A DNA stretch of 16,623 bases from positions 1 through 16,623 of the forward strand of contig CASGAK010000148.1 of the NCBI GenBank assembly GCA_949299435.1, read 5' to 3'. The notes beneath the pieces are model-generated. The model did no database searches and had not been told where the DNA came from. It worked only from the letters and a program-made list of their open reading frames with translations. The stretch is from an uncultured bacterium (GTDB lineage Bacteria > Cyanobacteriota > Vampirovibrionia > Gastranaerophilales > Gastranaerophilaceae). Positions 1 to 8,462 of the stretch are shown here, one piece after another; position 1 is the stretch's first letter; every line of letters begins with the position of its first letter. The translations under genes and the position numbers were made by a program.

Positions 1-1
1 A

Positions 2-940
2 ATTGGTATTGATGTTGGCGGTACGAATGTAAAAATTGCACTTGTGGATTCAAAGGGTAAAATTGTTTACTCAAATTCAGTTCCGACACGTGCGGAAATG
101 GGGTATGAATATACTGTGAATAATATCAAGCAGGCAATTTATGATTTATTAAAAGAAACAAAATTAAATACAAAGGATATTGAGGGAATCGGATTTGGTT
201 TCCCCGGACAAGTTGATTATAAAGCTGGAATAGTCAGAAATGCACCGAATATTCCGGGTTGGGTAGAGGTGCCTATTGCAAAGTTGATTGAAGATGAATT
301 CAAAATCCCAACTCGTGTAGATAATGATGTAAGATGTGCAGCATTAGGTGAATTAAATTATGGTGCGGGTAAAGGTTGTGAAAATATGATTTGTATCACA
401 GTAGGCACAGGTATCGGATCAGGTCTTATTATCAACGGAAAACTAGTAAGAGGAGCATCAAATGCAGCAGGTGAAATCGGTCATATCAAACTGCAAATGA
501 ACGGCGGACCGATTTGCGGCTGCGGTGATACAGGTTGTTTGGAAGCGTTCGCATCAGGTCCTTCAATTGTTGCGATGGCTGAAGAATATATTAAAGGTGG
601 AAAATCTACAAAATTCAGAGAAATGGCAAACGGTGGACAAATTACACCTTATATAGTTTGTGAAGCTGCAAAAGCAGGTGATCCTGTTGCTCAAAGAATT
701 TTTAATATTATGGGAGAATACATCGGAATAGGACTTTCAAGTGTGGTGAACCTTCTTAACCCTGAAAAAATTATCATAGGCGGTGGAGTTGCAGATGCAG
801 GAGATTTATTGTTAGCTCCGTTGACTGAAACTTTGAAAAAACGTGCTATGAAAATTGCAGGCTCAGCTGTTGAAGTTGTTCCTGCACAATTAGGCAATAC
901 AGCAGGTGTTATCGGTGCAAGCCTTTTAATCGAAAGCTAA
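2..940 (+). CDS. ROK-family sugar kinase, probable glucokinase (5' end outside window)
   Basis: ROK kinases phosphorylate a hexose (often glucose to glucose-6-phosphate) with ATP in the cytoplasm. The reading frame is open from base 2, so the start codon lies upstream. The first visible residues, IGIDVGGTNVKIAL, are the family's phosphate-binding loop (DxGGTxxK), which shows that only a few N-terminal residues are missing. The GTG at 44 is therefore not the start. The catalytic Asp is in the N-D pair at 323-328. The zinc-binding ROK signature CGCGDTGCLE is at 515-544, preceded by GEIGH, and an adenosine-site GGG lies near the C-terminus (IIIGGGVADAG). About 312 residues are visible, close to the usual length of ROK glucokinases. 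ROK members also include fructokinases and N-acylmannosamine kinases, so the substrate is inferred. The pfp gene further right would fit a role in feeding glycolysis. A terminator follows 23 bases after the stop. Confidence 0.9.
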   Translation: MGIDVGGTNVKIALVDSKGKIVYSNSVPTRAEMGYEYTVNNIKQAIYDLLKETKLNTKDIEGIGFGFPGQVDYKAGIVRNAPNIPGWVEVPIAKLIEDEFKIPTRVDNDVRCAALGELNYGAGKGCENMICITVGTGIGSGLIINGKLVRGASNAAGEIGHIKLQMNGGPICGCGDTGCLEAFASGPSIVAMAEEYIKGGKSTKFREMANGGQITPYIVCEAAKAGDPVAQRIFNIMGEYIGIGLSSVVNLLNPEKIIIGGGVADAGDLLLAPLTETLKKRAMKIAGSAVEVVPAQLGNTAGVIGASLLIES

Positions 941-962
941 ATTTGGAATAATAAGATAGTTT

Positions 963-994
963 AAAAAGCTCTTCATTAATGAGGAGCTTTTTTA
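963..994 (+). terminator. Rho-independent terminator of the ROK kinase gene
   Basis: Inverted repeat AAAAGCTCTTCATT / AATGAGGAGCTTTT (964-977 / 978-991) with one G-U pair. In the RNA the inner ATTAAT forms the turn. The repeat ends in a run of six T (988-993). The arms and T-run are read directly from the sequence. The repeat lies just after the kinase stop codon and before holA, so it separates the two genes. Confidence 0.85.
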
Positions 995-1036
995 TTATTA
1001 TTTGTTTAGATGTTTATTTTATGCTAATAATTAATT

Positions 1037-1993
1037 ATGGCAGTATATTTTTTCTACGGCGATGAAGATTTTAATATAGAAAAAGAGATTGAAAAACTAA
1101 AGTCAGGCTTGGATAAAAATTTTCTTGAAATGAGTTACAAGACTTATGACAATCCGAAGTTTCCCGATTTAATTTCGATTTTACGTTCTCAGCCGATGAT
1201 GTTCGGCAAGATGCTTGTTGTTATAAACTGTCTTGAATATTTTACAAAAACTTTTGATGATAAACAGATAAAAGAGATAGAAACATCAATTGAAGGGAAC
1301 AATGAAAACCTTGATGTAGCTTTTGTTGCAGCTTTACCAAGAGATGGCGGGAAAAAACTTGACAGCAGAAAAAAGTTGTTCAAAATTCTTGCAAAACACA
1401 ATGCAAAAGAATGTGCTTCAATTCCGACATATAAAACGGCAGAATTAGAAGATTGGGTGAAAAAATCAGCGAAGTCAAAGTCTTTGAAGATTAATCCTGA
1501 TGCTGTGACAGCTTTAATTATGCAGGTTGGAAACAATCTAAGACAATTGGACGGTGAGTTGGAAAAATTGAAGTTGATTTGCTACCCCGATGGTATTGCG
1601 ACAAAAGAGATGGTAAAAGATATTTGTATTTCAAATGAAGACCTTTTTGCTTTTTCTGATTTTTTGATGATAGGTGAAAAAGATAAAGCACTTTTGGAAT
1701 ATCGAAAACTGTTAGAAAAAAAATATCCGCTTGAAATTCTATCAACATTACAGACAATGCTCAGACGTTGGATTATTATTAAGGCGAAATCCTCTCAAAT
1801 GACACCTTTTGAACTCGGTAAATTGACAGGTCAGCATGAGTATGTTGTTAAACTTACAATCCAAAAATTAAAAAAGGCAAACTTGAAAGATTTGGTAAAA
1901 TTAAAGAAAAATTTAACTGAGGCTGAATTTAAAATAAAATCAGGTCAATCTTTTGATGTTGAAAGGGAGGTAGAAGATGCTTTCCTCAAGTAG
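1037..1993 (+). CDS. holA: DNA polymerase III subunit delta
   Basis: The delta subunit is the 'wrench' of the clamp loader: it binds the beta sliding clamp and opens it so it can be placed on primed DNA. The N-terminus MAVYFFYGDEDFNIEKEIEKL matches the family's opening strand and 'YGxExF' turn. The central region has the family's VGNNLRQLDGELEKL helix, followed by the all-helical collar domain (about residues 205-318). Length is 318 aa, slightly short of the usual 330-340. The ATG at 1037 has no clear ribosome binding site. A TTGTTT (1002) and a TAATAA (1025) 17 bases apart could be a weak promoter but would leave almost no leader. The gene overlaps holB by 17 bases, which fits the two products acting in the same pentameric complex. 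Confidence 0.88.
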   Translation: MAVYFFYGDEDFNIEKEIEKLKSGLDKNFLEMSYKTYDNPKFPDLISILRSQPMMFGKMLVVINCLEYFTKTFDDKQIKEIETSIEGNNENLDVAFVAALPRDGGKKLDSRKKLFKILAKHNAKECASIPTYKTAELEDWVKKSAKSKSLKINPDAVTALIMQVGNNLRQLDGELEKLKLICYPDGIATKEMVKDICISNEDLFAFSDFLMIGEKDKALLEYRKLLEKKYPLEILSTLQTMLRRWIIIKAKSSQMTPFELGKLTGQHEYVVKLTIQKLKKANLKDLVKLKKNLTEAEFKIKSGQSFDVEREVEDAFLK

Positions 1994-2849
1994 TGTGAGA
2001 GAAAATTATCCAAAACTCATTGATTATTTTGAAAAAGGGATAAACAATCCTGAAAAAAGTATTGCACATTGTATTTTATTGTATGGGAATGATTTGAATG
2101 CACAATATGAAATAGCACTTGAGGTTGCAAGAATGCTAAATTGCAAAGGTACTCATACTCCTGATTGCGATTGCCTGAATTGTCGTTGGATTAGAGAGAA
2201 TAATCACCCCGAGGTGAGAACAATTTCAAAAGTCGATAACAAACCCTCAGACGATGATGCGAAAACTGTAATTTCTATAGCTCAGGCAAGAATGATTAAA
2301 AATGATCTTCTTGTCACATCAGAATATCATCGGGTATTAATTTTCTGTGACAAAGACAAAGACGGTAACATCGCTCCGTTGAATGAGATTAATTTCCCTG
2401 AAGCTGCGGCAAATGCACTTTTAAAAACTTTTGAAGAACCGCCATCTGGTACTACGTTTTTATTTTTGACGAAAGATAAGTCTGATGTTATTACGACTGT
2501 CCTTTCTCGTGCTCAAAGTTTTTTTGTACCCTCAAAACTTTCAGAAGACAGGACTTTTTCAATAGTAAAAGATTTGATGGATTTTTTCTTGGAAGTTGAA
2601 CGCTCTCAAGTGTTAGATTTTAATGAAAAATTACTTGGCTTATCTCAAGAAAATGATCCTTTGATAATTCTGACGCAAATGCAAAACTATCTTGCGGCGG
2701 TTATTTCCCAAGGGGATTTAACAAGATCAAAGCAGTATGAATTTGTAAAACATTTGAAAAATATCGAAAAAGCTAAACAACAAATCTCTGTTAATATGAA
2801 TTTGCAGACGGTGTTGGAAAATTTGTCTTTTGATTTGATCTTAAATTAA
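1977..2849 (+). CDS. holB: DNA polymerase III subunit delta-prime
   Basis: Delta-prime is the stator of the clamp loader and belongs to the AAA+ superfamily. The P-loop region reads LLYGNDLNAQYE and lacks the GxxGxGKT motif, as expected for the non-ATP-binding delta-prime. Four cysteines of a zinc module are present (C56, C64, C66, C69), but with CxC spacing where the family usually has CxxC. The clamp-loader signature LLKTFEEPP is at residues 148-156. The arginine-finger motif is SRAQ (177-180), against SRC in many relatives. The length of 290 aa is normal for short delta-prime proteins. The start is well supported: GGGAGG at 1965-1970 lies six bases before ATG 1977, inside the end of holA, so the two genes are co-transcribed and probably translationally coupled. 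Confidence 0.88.
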   Translation: MLSSSSVRENYPKLIDYFEKGINNPEKSIAHCILLYGNDLNAQYEIALEVARMLNCKGTHTPDCDCLNCRWIRENNHPEVRTISKVDNKPSDDDAKTVISIAQARMIKNDLLVTSEYHRVLIFCDKDKDGNIAPLNEINFPEAAANALLKTFEEPPSGTTFLFLTKDKSDVITTVLSRAQSFFVPSKLSEDRTFSIVKDLMDFFLEVERSQVLDFNEKLLGLSQENDPLIILTQMQNYLAAVISQGDLTRSKQYEFVKHLKNIEKAKQQISVNMNLQTVLENLSFDLILN

Positions 2850-3066
2850 TAATTTCTGCTTTTTAAAAAATGCAACAAATATTTTTAGCAGGATTTTTAA
2901 ACAAAGGTCTGTGCCATAACTATTCAATGCTGTTTATTTAAGTTTGATCAATGATGGATTTAAATTAGTAAAAGATGTTTTGTAATTATAAACCATTGGA
3001 GTTTTGCCAGTTATTAAATAATTTTATTATATTTACATTCTTATTCATCTAATATAAACTATACTT
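2850..3066. other. 217-base non-coding gap before mfd
   Basis: No open frame, tRNA or clear hairpin terminator is visible here. A weak inverted repeat, TGC-TTTTT/AAAAA-GCA, sits just after the holB stop but is not followed by a T-run. Near the right end, TTTACA (3032-3037) and TATAAA (3053-3058) are 15 bases apart and could be a poor promoter. A TATACT lies at 3060-3065. If the first pair is used, transcription would begin almost at the mfd start codon. Confidence 0.35.
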
Positions 3067-6000
3067 GTGTTTGATATACCAAATTTAGATAACGAAAATT
3101 ATTCACAGTTTCAATACCTTGTGAAATCAAGGTATTCTTTTGCTGTGACAGGACTTATTACAATCTTACGATTGTTTTTACTTAAACAAATTTCAAAAAT
3201 TTCTAAGAAAAAAGTTTTATTTATCACCTCTACTGAACAAAATGCATTAAAATATCAAAGTGATTTGAGAAAAGCCTATAATGTAAATTCTGAAATACTA
3301 CCATTTCAGAATATTTCAATGTATGAAACAATATCTCCAAACGGCTATGAGTATGGCGAGCAAATAAGAATTCTCAGAGAAAAACCAGAAATTGTAATTG
3401 CACCTGTAAAAGTAATGTTAGAAAAATTCCCAAGTGAAAAGTTTTTTGAGGAAAATTCCGTTAAAATCAAAGTCGGCGATGATATAGATGTTAAAGAAAT
3501 AGGTGAAATTCTAATAAAATTCGGATATAAACGCTCTACTATGGTGAGTGATATTGGCGAGTTTTCCATAAGAGGAGATATAATTGATATCTATTCACTT
3601 GATAAAAAGCCTGTCAGAATTGAGCTTTGGGGAGATGAAGTTGTAGATTTAAGATATTTTGATAACGAAACCCAGAAGTCAGTTGAAAAAATTAAGGAAT
3701 TTGAATTTTTGCCAATACATAAGTTTGTGTTGACTGATGAAAATAAGAAAAGTTTCAATCTTTCACCTGAACTATCTGAGCAGTTGCAGGAAGAAGGCTA
3801 TTTTGAAGGGATTGATGTCTATCAAAGCTATTTCAATTCTGATTTAGTAAGTGTATTGGAGTATCTAAAGGATTATATTATTGTAACTGATGAAGTTGCT
3901 GAGGTATATTCAAAGTTTGAAAGTCTTGATGGGGCTTTTGAAAATCAAATTGCTGAAAATTTAAAATTAGGTCTGCATTACGAATTGAAAGACAAAAACC
4001 ATGTACTGTTTGAAGATTTTATCCAAAAGCTTGCAGGTTTTGTCAAAATCGGATTTAACAATTTTCTTGATGATGAGATGGAAGAAATTGTTGAATTTAA
4101 TACACTGCCATTGAAAAATTTTGAAGCGAATTTAGACGAAATTGCAAAGTTCATCAAAGAAAATGATAATTATAGCATTGTGATTGCGACAGATTACAAA
4201 GAGCGTGTAAAAGAAATTCTAAAAGAGCGAGAAGTCTTTAAAATAATAGAATTTACTGACAGTATCACCTCTCATGGCGGGATTTTGGAAGATTTTAAAA
4301 CAATTATTTTTACAGACAGAGAATTATTTAATAAACGCTCTAAAGAGGTCACTTCTACAAGGAAATCCTATTATAAAGAAAAACCGGAATATATCGAAAA
4401 TATTAACGATATCAAAGAGGGCGAATATGTTGTCCACAGTATCCATGGTGTCGGAATTTATCGAGGTCTTAGTCAGCAGGAAATAGACGGGCAGTTAAAG
4501 GATTATTTGACGATAGAATACGCTTCAAAAGACAGGCTTCATATCCCTGCAGAGCAAATAAACCTACTTGTACGATATCGAGGTTCAGGTGCGATAAAAC
4601 CTAAACTTTCGAGAATGGGCGGCAAGGATTGGGAAAATACCAAATCTAGAGTCAAAAAAGAAGTAGAACAAGTTGCATATGACCTGCTAAGACTCTATGC
4701 AAGGCGAAAAATGCAGCAGGGAATTACGTTTTTGCCAGATAACAATTGGCAGGTTGAGATGGAGGAAGCTTTTGAATATACGGAAACTCCAGATCAAATG
4801 CGAGCAATTACTGAAGTTAAAGCTGATATGGAAAGCGATCAGCCTATGGACAGATTGATTTGTGGAGATGTTGGATTTGGCAAGACTGAAGTCGCGATGA
4901 GGGCAATTTTCAAAGCAGTTACCTCAGGTAAACAAGTAGCGGTGATTGTTCCGACAACAATTCTTGCACTGCAGCATTTTCAGACGATGAGCGAAAGATT
5001 TAAGCCGTTTGGTGTGAATGTGGAGTTGCTTTCAAGGTTTAGATCTCAAAAAGAACAGAAAGAAACAATAAAAAAACTTGCAATAGGAGAGTGTGATGTA
5101 GTAATAGGAACTCACAGGCTTTTGCAAGAAGGTATTGTTTTCAAGGATTTGGGACTGCTGGTAATAGATGAAGAACACAGATTTGGTGTCAAACACAAAG
5201 AAAAGTTAAAAGCCTTCAGAGAAAATATTGATATTATTACAATGTCAGCTACCCCAATTCCAAGGACTTTGTATATGTCATTATCAGGCATAAAAGATAT
5301 GTCAATAATTAATACTCCGCCAAAAAATAGAATGCCGATAAAAACTTATGTCGGGGTATGGAATGAAACTATGGTGAAAAATGCAATTATCCATGAGTTA
5401 GATAGAGAAGGGCAAGTTTTCTATCTATACAATAGAGTTGAAACTATAGAAGAATTCAAATATCAATTACAGCAGTTGGTTCCCAATGCACGTATAGCAA
5501 TCGGACATGGTCAGATGGACGAAAAAACTTTGGAAAAAGTAATAGTAGATTTTGCAAATCATGAGTATGATATCTTGCTTGCGACAACTATTATTGAAAA
5601 CGGAATTGATATTCCGAATGCAAATACAATGATAATCCATGATGCCGATAGATTCGGACTTGCTCAATTATATCAATTAAGAGGTCGTGTCGGTCGTTCT
5701 CAAAGACAAGCATATTGCTATTGTTTCTATAAACAAAGTAAAGAAATCACAAAAGAAGCATTCCAAAGACTAAAAGCTATAAAAGAGTTCACGACTTTAG
5801 GCAGCGGTTATCAAATTGCAATGCGAGATGTGGAAATTCGAGGAGTAGGAAATATTCTCGGTACCAAACAGCATGGACATATGATAAATGTTGGATTTGA
5901 TACCTACTGTCAATTGTTAGAAGAAACTGTACAAGAATTGCAAGGTCAAGCTGTAAATAAAAATACTCCTGCGATAGTCGATATAAATGTAACGGCATAT

Positions 6001-6447
6001 ATTCCTGATGAATGGGTAGGGTCTGCTGAGCAAAAAATGATTGAATACAAACGTCTTGCAGATGTTAAAAATGATGTTGAATTAGATTATATAACCGAAG
6101 AATGGAAAGATAGATTTGCAAAACCACCTGAAAGTGTAGAAAACTTGATTAAGTTAATACGCTTGCGACTTTCCGCGACAGATGTCGGTATATCTTTGAT
6201 TAGAGAAACCTCCGATAATATAAGAATTTATATGCCGTACTTAGAGCCTGAATGGAAAATTATCCAAAAAGGTCTACCATCTAATATCCTAAAGAAAATA
6301 AAATTTACAAATGCTCCAAAATCATGCCAAGAGGGTAATTCCATTTTACTTTTAAATAATGCATATATGAATTTTGATGAAGTATTTAACATTTTGACAG
6401 ATTTGTTTTATTATATACATAAAATTAGTCATGAATTTACATATTAA
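3067..6447 (+). CDS. mfd: Transcription-repair coupling factor Mfd
   Basis: Mfd is an ATP-driven DNA translocase that pushes stalled RNA polymerase off lesions and recruits UvrA for strand-specific nucleotide excision repair. Length is 1126 aa, slightly under the usual 1150. In order: the UvrB-homology module (about 1-340, including the conserved SIRGDIIDIY and RIELWGDE segments), a linker, the CarD-like RNA polymerase-interaction domain (about 449-515, beginning EGEYVVHSIHGVGIY), the RecG-like motor domains with Walker A GFGKT (603-607), DEEH box (701-704), SATPIPRTL (727-735) and motif VI RGRVGRS (872-878), and the C-terminal UvrA-masking domain (about 970-1110). The start is GTG. An in-frame TAA at 3055 and the lack of other in-frame starts leave little choice, but there is no Shine-Dalgarno sequence. 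The next gene begins 16 bases after the stop. Confidence 0.97.
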   Translation: MFDIPNLDNENYSQFQYLVKSRYSFAVTGLITILRLFLLKQISKISKKKVLFITSTEQNALKYQSDLRKAYNVNSEILPFQNISMYETISPNGYEYGEQIRILREKPEIVIAPVKVMLEKFPSEKFFEENSVKIKVGDDIDVKEIGEILIKFGYKRSTMVSDIGEFSIRGDIIDIYSLDKKPVRIELWGDEVVDLRYFDNETQKSVEKIKEFEFLPIHKFVLTDENKKSFNLSPELSEQLQEEGYFEGIDVYQSYFNSDLVSVLEYLKDYIIVTDEVAEVYSKFESLDGAFENQIAENLKLGLHYELKDKNHVLFEDFIQKLAGFVKIGFNNFLDDEMEEIVEFNTLPLKNFEANLDEIAKFIKENDNYSIVIATDYKERVKEILKEREVFKIIEFTDSITSHGGILEDFKTIIFTDRELFNKRSKEVTSTRKSYYKEKPEYIENINDIKEGEYVVHSIHGVGIYRGLSQQEIDGQLKDYLTIEYASKDRLHIPAEQINLLVRYRGSGAIKPKLSRMGGKDWENTKSRVKKEVEQVAYDLLRLYARRKMQQGITFLPDNNWQVEMEEAFEYTETPDQMRAITEVKADMESDQPMDRLICGDVGFGKTEVAMRAIFKAVTSGKQVAVIVPTTILALQHFQTMSERFKPFGVNVELLSRFRSQKEQKETIKKLAIGECDVVIGTHRLLQEGIVFKDLGLLVIDEEHRFGVKHKEKLKAFRENIDIITMSATPIPRTLYMSLSGIKDMSIINTPPKNRMPIKTYVGVWNETMVKNAIIHELDREGQVFYLYNRVETIEEFKYQLQQLVPNARIAIGHGQMDEKTLEKVIVDFANHEYDILLATTIIENGIDIPNANTMIIHDADRFGLAQLYQLRGRVGRSQRQAYCYCFYKQSKEITKEAFQRLKAIKEFTTLGSGYQIAMRDVEIRGVGNILGTKQHGHMINVGFDTYCQLLEETVQELQGQAVNKNTPAIVDINVTAYIPDEWVGSAEQKMIEYKRLADVKNDVELDYITEEWKDRFAKPPESVENLIKLIRLRLSATDVGISLIRETSDNIRIYMPYLEPEWKIIQKGLPSNILKKIKFTNAPKSCQEGNSILLLNNAYMNFDEVFNILTDLFYYIHKISHEFTY

Positions 6448-6463
6448 AAGAAAGAGAGACATT

Positions 6464-7609
6464 ATGAAGGGAAAAAAACTCTTAGTCACATTAGCTGTAT
6501 CGGCAGTATTATTTACCGGCTGCGGACTAAAAAGCGGTAATACTATCATTAAAATTAATGATAACAAGATTACTCAAGGTCAATTTGATGAAAAATTAAA
6601 CCAAGCAATCGGAAGCTCAATGTTTTCTCAAATGGGTGTAGATTTGAAAAACAATAAAAACACTTTCTTAATCAATTTGATAAAAGAGCGTGTAGTAAAT
6701 GAGTTGATTATTAAAACATTGCTAGACGAAGAAATTGCAAAACGCGGAATAAAAATTACTAATAAAGATACCGAAGATGCTATAAAAGATATAATTGATA
6801 AAGTTGGCTCTAAAGAACAGCTGAATACAATTTTGAAACAAAACGGACTTAGTGCATCACAATTCAAAAAAGATGTAGCTGAACAAGTAAAAATTAAAAA
6901 GTTAGCTGAACAGTTGGGAGATTCAAATGTTTCTGATGCAGAAGCTAAAAAATATTATGATAAACACATAGAAAGATTCAAATACCCTGAACAAGTAAAA
7001 GCGTCTCATATTTTAATATCAGCTAACAGAAATGATTTGGAAGAATTGGTAAAAGCAGAAAACGACGGTATTTCAGAAGCTGATTTAAAAGCAAAAGTAG
7101 AAGAAAAGATTAAAGAAAAGAAAGCACAAGCTGATAAAATTTTAGCAGAAGTTAAAAAAGACCCATCTCAGTTTGCGAAAATTGCGAAAGAAAAATCAGA
7201 AGATCCGGGCTCAGCTGAAAAAGGCGGAGATTTAGGTTTCTTCCCACGCGGCAGAATGGTACCTGAATTTGAAAAAGTTGCCTTTACAATTAAGCCAAAT
7301 TCAGTATCAGAAATTGTTCAAACACAATTCGGCTACCATATCATTTATGTAACAGACAGAAAAGCTGCAGGTCAAGAACCTTTTGAAAAAGTTGAAAAAG
7401 ATATCAAAGAATACTTGCAAAATCAAAAACAAGTTGAGTTAATCGACAATTTGGTAGAATCTTTGAAAAAGAATGCAACAATAGAGTTTGTGGATCCGGC
7501 ATACAATCCTGAAAATATTCAAGCAGAAGTTCAAAAACAACTTAATCCGAAAGGTGAAGGTGAAGAATCTGCCGAGGAAAAAATTCCTGATATTCAAAAG
7601 AAAAAATAG
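6464..7609 (+). CDS. Lipoprotein peptidyl-prolyl isomerase, PrsA/SurA-like (parvulin) foldase
   Basis: Parvulin-type foldases isomerise Xaa-Pro bonds and help exported proteins fold outside the cytoplasm. I start it at ATG 6464, not the upstream in-frame ATG 6431. From 6464 the protein begins with a textbook lipoprotein signal peptide, MKGKK, a hydrophobic stretch and lipobox LFTGC, with Cys20 as the lipidated residue; the upstream start would put 11 extra residues in front of it and overlap mfd. A SurA/PrsA-type N-terminal chaperone region (about 28-175) precedes the PpiC domain (about 178-297), which runs from KASHILI (H182) to FGYHIIYV (H292) and contains SEDPGS and GGDLGFFPRG. Between the first strand and the first helix lies a charged insert of about 30 residues. 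The tail is acidic/basic low-complexity. Whether it is a monoderm-style PrsA or a periplasmic SurA analogue cannot be told from sequence alone. Confidence 0.9.
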   Translation: MKGKKLLVTLAVSAVLFTGCGLKSGNTIIKINDNKITQGQFDEKLNQAIGSSMFSQMGVDLKNNKNTFLINLIKERVVNELIIKTLLDEEIAKRGIKITNKDTEDAIKDIIDKVGSKEQLNTILKQNGLSASQFKKDVAEQVKIKKLAEQLGDSNVSDAEAKKYYDKHIERFKYPEQVKASHILISANRNDLEELVKAENDGISEADLKAKVEEKIKEKKAQADKILAEVKKDPSQFAKIAKEKSEDPGSAEKGGDLGFFPRGRMVPEFEKVAFTIKPNSVSEIVQTQFGYHIIYVTDRKAAGQEPFEKVEKDIKEYLQNQKQVELIDNLVESLKKNATIEFVDPAYNPENIQAEVQKQLNPKGEGEESAEEKIPDIQKKK

Positions 7610-7635
7610 TTAGAAATAAATTAATAAAAGAAAAG

Positions 7636-7662
7636 ATCCCGTATGAAATGCGGGATTTTTTT
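7636..7662 (+). terminator. Rho-independent terminator after the foldase gene
   Basis: Stem ATCCCGTA / TGCGGGAT (7636-7643 / 7649-7656, one G-U pair) with loop TGAAA, followed by a run of seven T (7656-7662). It lies 26 bases past the foldase stop and before the promoter of the two-component unit, so it closes the mfd-foldase transcript. Confidence 0.85.
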
Positions 7663-7691
7663 ATGCAATATTTTCAAATCTTTATAAATTA

Positions 7692-7718
7692 TTGCAAAAG
7701 TCACTTATGTTTTATAAT
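7692..7718 (+). promoter_or_regulatory. Candidate sigma-70-type promoter of the two-component operon
   Basis: A perfect TATAAT (7713-7718) lies 15 bases after TTGCAA (7692-7697). The spacer is shorter than ideal and the -35 is only a partial match. A second overlapping -10-like TATAAA is at 7721-7726. The position after a terminator and about 27 bases before the regulator's start codon supports promoter function. A Shine-Dalgarno-like AAGGGG is at 7732-7737. Confidence 0.5.
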
Positions 7719-7744
7719 ATTATAAACGAATAAGGGGTATTGTA

Positions 7745-8458
7745 ATGAATGAAATTCAAAAAAGGATATTGATAGTAGACGATGATGACGAGATAAGAGA
7801 TTTATTGGAATTTGATATTTCTCAAAGCGGATATTTTGTGGATACTGCAAAAGATGGTATGGAAGGCTTGAATAAAGCATTGAATAATGCTTATGATTTA
7901 ATTTTGCTGGACGTAATGATGCCTAAAATGAACGGTTTTGATGTATGCAAAAATATTCGTCAGGCAAAACTTGCAATACCTGTATTGATGCTAACGGCAA
8001 AAGGTACAATTGACGATAAAACTGAAGGTTTTGACTGTGGAGCTGATGATTATTTGGTTAAACCTTTTGACATACAAGAGGTTCTGCTTAGAATAAGGGT
8101 ACTTTTGAGAAGAAATCAAGTGGAAGATACCTCATCACTTTCAAATGAAGTGCTAAAAGTAGGGGATATAGAAATTTTCCCTGAGTCTTTGGAGGCTGTA
8201 ATAATAAATAAAAAGGTTAAATTAACTCCGACCGAGTTTGAGATATTATACTGTCTGATGCAGCATTTTAATAATCCTGTGAAGTTGGCAACTTTATTAG
8301 ATGAAGTTTGGGGCTATGACAGTGATGAAGATGTAAGAATGCTGAGAGTGCATGTTGGGGGATTACGTAATAAAATAGAACAAAATCCTAAAATTCCAAA
8401 GTATCTCCATACTGTAACTAATGTGGGATATAAATTAACTCCTTTTGCAGAGGATTAG
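7745..8458 (+). CDS. OmpR/PhoB-family response regulator
   Basis: This is a DNA-binding response regulator, expected to be phosphorylated by the kinase encoded next. The receiver domain (about 7-120) carries all key residues: acidic pocket D12-D15, phospho-acceptor D56 in ILLDVMMP, switch T84 in LTAKG and K106 in LVKPFD. The C-terminal winged helix (about 145-233) has TPTEFEILYCL, a recognition helix around DVRMLRVHVGGLRNKI, and the closing VTNVGYKL hairpin, all typical of the OmpR class. Length 237 aa is standard. The start is supported by AAGGGG seven bases upstream of ATG 7745. The stop lies four bases before the kinase ATG. The regulon cannot be inferred from the sequence. Similar regulators in cyanobacteria include RpaA/RpaB, but I cannot assign orthology. 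Confidence 0.95.
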   Translation: MNEIQKRILIVDDDDEIRDLLEFDISQSGYFVDTAKDGMEGLNKALNNAYDLILLDVMMPKMNGFDVCKNIRQAKLAIPVLMLTAKGTIDDKTEGFDCGADDYLVKPFDIQEVLLRIRVLLRRNQVEDTSSLSNEVLKVGDIEIFPESLEAVIINKKVKLTPTEFEILYCLMQHFNNPVKLATLLDEVWGYDSDEDVRMLRVHVGGLRNKIEQNPKIPKYLHTVTNVGYKLTPFAED

Positions 8459-8462
8459 TAAT

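Noticed and set aside
6431..6463. Foldase start at ATG 6431
   Set aside because: It would overlap mfd and place 11 residues before a textbook lipoprotein signal peptide; ATG 6464 gives the signal peptide directly.
8445..8462. Histidine kinase start at TTG 8445
   Set aside because: ATG 8463 has AGAGGA eight bases upstream and gives a typical short cytoplasmic start before the first membrane helix.
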